Positions 57,411 through 64,000 of a DNA stretch of 64,000 nucleotides are shown here, one piece after another. This stretch comes from Bursaphelenchus xylophilus (taxonomy: Eukaryota; Nematoda; Chromadorea; Rhabditida; Aphelenchoididae), in assembly GCA_904066235.2 (NCBI GenBank), contig CAJFCV020000003.1:3596001-3660000 (forward strand). The letters run 5' to 3'. The translations under genes were made by a program, and so were the position numbers. The notes beneath the pieces are model-generated. The model worked only from the letters and a program-made list of their open reading frames with translations. It did not search any database and was not told the DNA's origin. Every line of letters starts with the position of its first letter. Position 1 is the stretch's first letter.

Positions 57411-60400
57411 TCAGCTAATGTAGATCCGATGAAAGTCGTTGGCGCCGAAATTGGCGTTACATTTGGGGCACTTGCGGCGGCGTTGGTCGTAGCGCGTCCG
57501 TATGCATTTGAAGCAGAAGACGTGGTAGCACTTTGTGAGGACCGTGTCCTTCTCGTGCGTCTTACAGGAGGGGCAGTTCAGTTGTTCCTGAAACAAAAAC
57601 ATCGTAAAAAATAATCTTCATCATTTCTATGAGCCTATTTCAACCCAAAAATCGTTTTTCACAATCTCAGACTTAACCCCGACTTCCGTACAGTCTTTCT
57701 TAAACAAGAGAAACACTTGACCACAAGAGAAACACTTGACCCCAAAACGAGTCAACTCTCTCCCTCAATGCCCAATCTCCACAAATGAACTCAAAACTTC
57801 GAAAAACTCACCCTAAGGACCTTATTCTCCTCCATCAGGACCTCATCCATGTTGCCGGACCTCTTCATTTTCTTGAATTGGTCCAACTTCCTCTTCAGCG
57901 ATGCCTTGTCCTCCTTTAACCTCGCGATTTTTCCGCCCGTCCCTTCCAGAATCGTCGCCTTCTCCGTAAGTCGTTTCTTCAAATGGCTAACTTCTTCCCC
58001 ATACTTCGACAATTGAACCTTCAAATCTTCATATTCCTGGATGGCATCCAAAGTTTTGCGTCGTTGCGAGTCAAGGGCTTGAGATTTTAGCCTGAAAACA
58101 CAACAATTCACAAAAATCATAATTCATCCACCAAACACAATTCATAATTTCTCAACAACTTACTTGAGATCATTCTCCAACAGCCCGATTCTTTCGTCCT
58201 GGGCCTTTTTGTGCTGTTCCAGGGCCTTGCACAATTGCATCGCGTCTTCGGCCTGCTTTTTGAGGGCTGCATTCTCGCTCATGATCACAACCTTCTCATT
58301 GTTCAATTTCATCTCATTATTAGCGCATTTGAGACGTTCGCCGGTGAGTTGGAGGATAGTTTCGTCCTTTTCATCCAGCTGGGCGCCCATACGTTTATTC
58401 TAAACAGCCAAGTATAATATGCAAAAAAAATTTTTTTTTAATTTTTTAACAATTCTAAACAGTCTTAACGTTCATTTTACATCCCATTAATTTCACAAAA
58501 ATCAACTATTTCTTTCACTTCACCAAAAATTATGTTATCCATCACCCATTTCCTTACCTGTTCCAACTGATCCTCATACACCGAGACTGTGTTTTCCAGC
58601 TCAGCCATCAGTGCTTCACACTGTGCCCGATTCGAATACACTTCCTTCCGATACCTTTCCATTTTAACCTCCACTGTTTTGACCCGTCTTCGGAAGTCAT
58701 CATGGAAGTACCGGCCGCGTTCTCTTCGCTCCAGGCGATGGAATTTCTTCACGTATTCCGTTAGAAGTTCGGATCTTTTCCGCAGGGCTTCAATCTGTGC
58801 TTGGAGATCCAATTTTTCGCCATCAACTCCATCTGCGCCTTGAAGAAGGGCGACTTTCTCTTTCAGGACCTCAATGTCAAGTTGAAGGTCTCTGAAAACA
58901 AATTTTATTGCTACCATTCAAATCAAAAACATATCCTAATCCCCATTCAGTCCTCACTACTTCCATTGACTCTCAAATTCTCTCCCAACTTACTCAATTT
59001 TCTTCTCTTTTTCCTTTAATTTCTCCACCATTTGAGTGATCTCGTGATCATTATTATTTCTCTCTGGTGTTCCTTGTTTCGACCCAAATTCTGGTCGATG
59101 TTTGATGCCATTGATTATGATCTTGTCCTTTCTTTGGCCGCATACTGGGCTGCTACTTCTGCTTCCATTCCGCTCTTCTTTTATTCGGACTTCTTCTGGA
59201 CGGGGTTTGGGGGAATTTGACTCGAATGTGTTCAGGAACTCGGGTTTGGGGACCGGTTTTGGGGTTGAAGAGTGACTGGGAGTGGCTGGTTTGGCTAAAA
59301 ATGGCTTTTACAACCAAGAAAAGTCCAAAATTTATATTATACTAGACGTCAAAAAGTAACAAAACTTTAGTTTTTTGTCCAAAAGTCACTCTTGCATGCC
59401 TAAAATCCAACAAAATAATATAAAAACTCACCATTAACATCCACTCCATTGCTTCTCGGCCTTGGACTAGCATTTTCGCTCTTTTGATAGGGCGGATAAT
59501 CAAGTGACTTCAAGTTAGCAAAGATCCCAGGATTTGGGAGTATTTTCTCATCCGGACATGGGTCAATCACTTCATCCAGCCTGATAATGAACGAATTCTC
59601 CAAAGCCTTCTCCTTCTGTTCGGATTCCTCACGGACTCTTTGCAGTTCCGCTTGGCATTCCTTTAGCGCCTTCGCTGATATTTGTGCCTGTTTCTGAAGC
59701 CCAGAGTTCTGATTCTTCAGACCATCAATGATGTGGACCATTTCATTGTAGTTCGGCACTAAAAATCAATGTTTTACACATTTTCATCCACAATTTTATG
59801 CTATACATGAGTTCTGATCTAAAATTCAAGAAGAAAATTTAAAATCTTACATTTTGTGTCATGCGCAGCAATTTTCATTTGATATTCATTGTTCAAACTG
59901 TTGTATTCCAGCCGAACTTGACCCAATTCTTCGTTTAATTTCCGTGTTTCCAATCTCAGATTCCTCAAATCCCTTTGATGTGCTTCTTCGACTTTTTGAA
60001 GTTGTTCTTGTTGGGCCTTGCCGATATCTTCAATGTGTTTTTTGAGGAGTTCATTGCCTTCATTAAGCTCTTTGCATTCATTCATGAGGTTGTGACATTT
60101 GACCTGTAGAATCTGATAATCCGGCGCTGATTTTACCGCCTGACTCGAGAGGATATTCGACTAAAAAACAAATCTCAAATTGGGAAAGTATCTTACTTTT
60201 TGTTTGAATTCCTCCAATTCAGCAACCAAACTCTTGTTTCGATTAGTTAAATCTTCAATTTCAGCTAATCTTGAGGTAGCCAGCTCTGAATTCTCGTCCA
60301 ATTCCATCTGCAACTCCCGTAACTTTTCGTCCGAGATATCTGCAGCGGGCTCTTGACTTGATTCCTTTTCTTTCGAGGCTTCTGGTGCAGGTTCAACCGT

Positions 60401-62057
60401 TTTTTGAGTCCTCACAAGTTCAACAATTCGGAGTTCAAGCTTCTCTTCTCGATCTTGCCCCTTTTCCAACTCAAACCTCAAGTTTTTGTTTTCATTTTGG
60501 AGGGATTCAACTCGATTCTCGAGAAGTTCGATCTGATCATTGTGTCTTGTGAGCTTCTTCTTCAATTGAGACCGTTCGGTCTGAAAAATTAAGTAAGTTT
60601 ACCTCAGAGGCTACGAAAAAAGTCACAAATATAATTTTGGAACTTGCTACGGTCTTTACAAACCAACCAAAATAATTTTTTTTGTTTCGAAAAGTTTTGA
60701 AAAAGCTCGTTCATGTGTAACATAAAATTGGTTGTGGTATCCCCAAGAAAACCTGTAAAGCATTATTTTTGCTTCTATCAGATCTCCAACACCATGTGCA
60801 ACAACAAGAAGACATCTTGTTTCATAAAACAAGTATTTCCACAATATTTTTCTATTTCCTTCAAGTCTCCCTAAAATCTGAACAAAAACAATATAAAATC
60901 GTACCTGCAGATCCACCGCAAGCTTTTCCAGCCTTGCATTCTCCTGAAGCATATCCAACGCTTCCTTTCTCACAAGCTCATTCAGATCTTCCTTGTCATC
61001 CGACGAAGAGCTCGAACTCGAAGAAGGAGTTGGCTCTTTGTTCTTCAGCAGTTTGATTATCCTCTTTCTTCTCGTCGACAGACTCGAAATCGACGCTACC
61101 AGTTTGGACAACGAACGAGCTGAAGACTCTACCCGTTTTTGAAGAGTTTCACTCAGTTCCTCGGAATCTGAGCGTTTGAATGCAGTGAGGAGACCTTGAT
61201 ACACAGGATCTCTGACCTCGGCAATGTCGTCAGGGTCGAAGCGCTGGAGAAATGTCTTGACTTCTTCATCAAACTGCAAGAAAACAATTTAGACCATGTC
61301 CTAAACGCCGAAAATCCAAAACATATCAATAAAAAACTCACCTTATTCCAGCAGGAATTGACCACACAAACCATTTCATCTTCCTGCTGCCGCTCATTTT
61401 CGATGGCCTCGATTCGACCTTCAAGTTCGCGACGTTGCCGGTCCTTTTGCCGTAACCTTTCCAAAGCTTTGAACAATCGTGCAGGATATATTCGGCTTTC
61501 AATTTCTGTCTGAAAACGGAAAATATCGCAAAAATACATTGTACATGATAAAAAAGGATGGAAAAGGTAAATTTTGATGTTCCGAAAAATAAACTAGTCT
61601 TCTTGGACAAAATTTTATCCCATAAACAGCGAAAGACACTATTTCAAGTCGCATTTCCACACAATTTCTTCTTTTCGGTGAATTTTGAACTGCACTATCA
61701 CTTTTAACCTTTCAGGTAAGCATTTCACTTGAAATTACAAGGTGGAATTCCAGAATACAACTGTTTGAGAGAGTCTAAGAGCCGTTATAGTATGTAAACC
61801 CAGTGATTTCATCCTTTCAAATCAATTTGGCCAGCTACGTTCACTTTTGAAAAATTTTTTGTTTCTGCAGATCTTATCCATAAGACCTCATAGCTTCGTC
61901 AAATTCCTCTCCCCCTAAACTCAGAAAACCATTCTAAATTCTTCCTTACAGCAGATCCTATTGACGGAAGTCGAATTGGCTCAAATTCGACCAGTCGACT
62001 CCGTTTTGGGAGGGGTTCTCCGTCGAGAGTCGACTCATCTGACGGAGACTTGGGCAT
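57411..62057 (-). CDS. rfp-1: Bre1-type RING E3 ubiquitin ligase (RNF20/40 homolog)
   Basis: Nuclear E3 that monoubiquitinates histone H2B during transcription. Eleven exons: 61950-62057, 61342-61509, 60905-61273, 60197-60580, 59851-60160, 59432-59758, 58994-59294, 58558-58891, 58164-58399, 57812-58091 and 57411-57587. All junctions keep phase and give 997 residues, near the 975 of human RNF20. The start [20 protein letters not shown] is basic and nuclear-like. [19 protein letters not shown] matches the conserved Bre1 N-terminal block. Almost all the rest is coiled coil (for example [17 protein letters not shown]). The C-terminal C3HC4 RING reads [20 protein letters not shown], then VFCFKC and [19 protein letters not shown], with every zinc ligand present. 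A Ser/Pro-rich, probably disordered insert lies in exon 7. The gene faces the RILP-like gene tail to tail. Confidence 0.95.
57704..57741. repeat. two perfect 19-bp tandem units
   Basis: ACAAGAGAAACACTTGACC occurs twice without gap in an rfp-1 intron. ACACTTGACCC also occurs at about 53385 and 54349 in introns of the neighbouring gene. Confidence 0.8.
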
Positions 62058-62667
62058 TTTCTCAAGTTTGTTGTAAATACCACGACCAATGGTTTGCCCT
62101 CCTTCACATTAGGTCTGAAATTTAGGTAAATTAATTATTCCAACAAGTCTCGCCAATTAAACGCGAGAAATTCGCTCAAAATCCCATCAATAGATTGGTG
62201 GGAAGTGCCAAGGATAATATGAGACTAATGTTTGATCAATTTTCAACCTAGAACACAGGGATAACCCGTCAATTGGATGGGGCAGACCGCACCACTAACC
62301 ACAACTTATTTTGCAGCGGAAAAAATCCAAACGTACGAACACGACGAAGTGTCAGCAGACGGGTTATCGATTTTTGACACTTCGTCAGCTCCGTAAATGG
62401 GACAGTTTTTCGTCGGCATTGGTAAAATACGTTTGAAAAAAACGCGTTTGTTATCAATCTTCGTTTATTTTTAGACCGTTTCGTTACAAACTTTAGGGAA
62501 AAATTTGGTTTATCAGGCATCTTATAAAAAAGATGTTTGTTTTATACTATAAAATGTCAGTCAAACTGTAAATCGCTTTACTGTAACGTAAAACAGTGCG
62601 AATGATGGCATGCCATGTAAGAAGTCTACGTAATCTTTGTTTATTTTGTGTAATTGTTATTCTTCAG
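62058..62667. other. spacer between rfp-1 and the secreted-protein gene
   Basis: 5' flank of rfp-1 and 3' flank of the upstream gene on the same strand. Contains ACTATAAAATGTCAG (about 62546), similar to the end of the 44246 hairpin family. No gene recognised; 611 bases is long for operon spacing. Confidence 0.5.
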
Positions 62668-63762
62668 TTATAATTGGTCTCCAGGGCACTCGGATGCCGA
62701 TGTAGTTCTTGTTTGAAGGCTGAAAGTGAGGTGAATTACAGAGTCCAACTCAAAGATCTTTTGTACCTTATTTTCGCTGGGATCGGTTCGTTTTCCAAGG
62801 TTTGTGTGTAGTTTGTGTTGATGGAGATTTGGGTTATCGAATCTTTGCGTAGCTGAAAATTGAGGTCATTTTAGGCGTTTTAATTAAAAAATTTTGAAGG
62901 AATACACACTTGATTGCTCCTGATATTCAGAGTGAGTTCGATTGGGGCTGATTTGAGTCTGAATTCGTTGAGGGACTTGGCAATGGCATGTACAATATGA
63001 GTGGAGAGTGTTGTGTACTCGTCGGTGTTTGGAATTTCATTTATTATACTCTAAATAGTATAGCCTAACCTTAACAAACTTTGCAGAGCTAATAATTGAC
63101 AAGTCTATCAATTTTCAAAATCTAAAAAATTAACCTTACTATGTCACAATTGGTGAATTCCAATGAAAATGGTCGAATTATCAGCTTCTCTAACACGGGA
63201 TTCGATCCTTTTAAATTCTTGATGCATTCTCTGTAGAAATCTCCGATTGAAGTTAGGTTCAGACTTCTAGCGACATCAGTGTTAATCGAGACAGATAGCG
63301 TTGTATTGACCAAGCCGGATTCGTCTTTTGTTATCGGAACTGTAAGGTTTCCTTTGTCGCTGTAGAAGTCTTCGAGGTAGTAGGTTTGTTGTACAGCCAC
63401 AGGAGTCGGTTGTTCTGTGGTTAGAGTAGGTAATGGGGTGTTGAAATCAGGTGTTTCCGAGGTGTGATGCTGAGTGGATGTTTCTAAATATTACGACGTA
63501 TTTCAGAATAGCTGAAAACTTAAATCTGCATTGAAATCGCAAAAAATGCGCTTGAAATTATATTTACAATGGTAAATAGGAATCACAAGGTAAAAACATG
63601 GGCCATACCTTCCGCAATTTTGGTTTCCTCAATATAATCTCCTTCTCCATGGTCGACTAGTGTTGTAGTTCCATTTTCTTGCACTTCATTTTCAGCCAGG
63701 CCCAAAATTCCATGCGCAAAAAGTGTTATCCATAAGCAACACGTGAGATATCCCGCCATCAT
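62668..63762 (-). CDS. secreted or surface protein of unknown family
   Basis: Five exons, 63609-63762, 63140-63483, 62910-63050, 62767-62852 and 62668-62719, join in frame to 258 residues. The ATG at 63762 opens a hydrophobic leader (MMAGYLTCCLWITLFAHGIL), a probable signal peptide. A Thr/Pro-rich, likely glycosylated stretch follows (HTSETPDFNTPLPTLTTEQP). After it come two rounds of alternating strand-like segments with many N-x-T/S sites (NTTLSVSINTDVARSLNLTS; ELTLNIRSNQ; QISINTNYTQTLENE). No transmembrane segment is seen near the end. Exons 2 and 3 have the strongest splice signals; the last exon (ending ECPGDQL) is least sure. The alternating architecture suggests an extracellular adhesion-like module, but no family was recognised. 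Confidence 0.7.
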
Positions 63763-63788
63763 GATTAGAATTGAGAACAAGCGGGTCC

Positions 63789-63796
63789 CTTATAAA
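63789..63796 (-). promoter_or_regulatory. TATA-like box of the secreted-protein gene
   Basis: TTTATAAG on the minus strand, 26 bases before the ATG at 63762, a spacing like that in the pepsin-like genes. Confidence 0.45.
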
Positions 63797-64000
63797 CAAA
63801 ACTAATCCAAACTTTTTATGTGTTTATTTCATTCCTTGGGACATATTTATGGCCACAATAAAATAAGAAAAAAATTATTAAAGGTTGTTATTTGTGTTGA
63901 AAAGTGATTACAAAAAACGTTTTTAAAAAAGTATCAAATGATTTGAAAATCCGTTAAATAATTATGTACTATTAATCGGGGAGAAATCATCGGTAGATAG

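Noticed and set aside
1..64000. CRISPR arrays, bacterial operons, rRNA
   Set aside because: None found; the spaced repeats are eukaryotic MITE ends and the genes contain introns.

Overview
The window is nuclear DNA of a nematode; the species cannot be told from this sequence. The evidence is the gene set (a levamisole/nicotinic-type acetylcholine receptor subunit, an FMRFamide-receptor-like GPCR, a FYVE-bearing myotubularin of the MTMR6/7/8 type, the p24 cargo receptor SEL-9, a RILP-like adaptor and the Bre1 ubiquitin ligase RFP-1), many short introns with TTTTCAG-like 3' splice sites, AT-rich spacers and a dense load of small inverted-repeat transposons. No bacterial, organellar or CRISPR-type feature was seen.

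Layout. 0.1-3.5 kb (-): nicotinic receptor subunit, 3' part cut off by the window edge. 3.5-9 kb: gene-poor, with MITEs, a candidate solo LTR and a Tc5-like element. 9-10.1 kb (+): a short DENR-like protein with the zinc knuckle but no SUI1 domain. 10.1-24.6 kb: long gene-poor stretch with MITEs and broken minus-strand reading frames at 22.3-24.0 kb. 24.6-29.5 kb (+): rhodopsin-family neuropeptide receptor. 30.4-39.5 kb: three paralogous pepsin-like genes (+, +, -) sharing intron positions and phases and all lacking the second catalytic Asp. 39.9-46.0 kb (-): mtm-6-like lipid phosphatase. 46.4-47.3 kb (-): sel-9. 47.3-52.7 kb: gene-free. 52.7-56.4 kb (+): RILP-like protein. 57.4-62.1 kb (-): rfp-1. 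62.7-63.8 kb (-): secreted or surface protein of unknown family.

Functional themes. Several genes serve membrane traffic (SEL-9 at the ER-Golgi, MTM-6-like and the RILP-like protein on endosomes/lysosomes) and neuronal signalling (receptor subunit, GPCR), but spacing gives no strong case for an operon. The pepsin-like genes have TATA boxes close to the ATG and GATA-like sites, as expected of gut-expressed nematode genes; this is inference.

Mobile DNA dominates the rest. Recognisable groups include TTA/TAA-duplicating Harbinger-like elements (one nested in another), a TGA-flanked Tc5-like element, TA-flanked mariner-type MITEs, large foldback elements, and a decayed mariner inserted into one arm of a foldback whose other arm still carries the unoccupied target site.

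Exon coordinates were set by hand from splice signals, reading phase and remembered family similarity; no database search was run.
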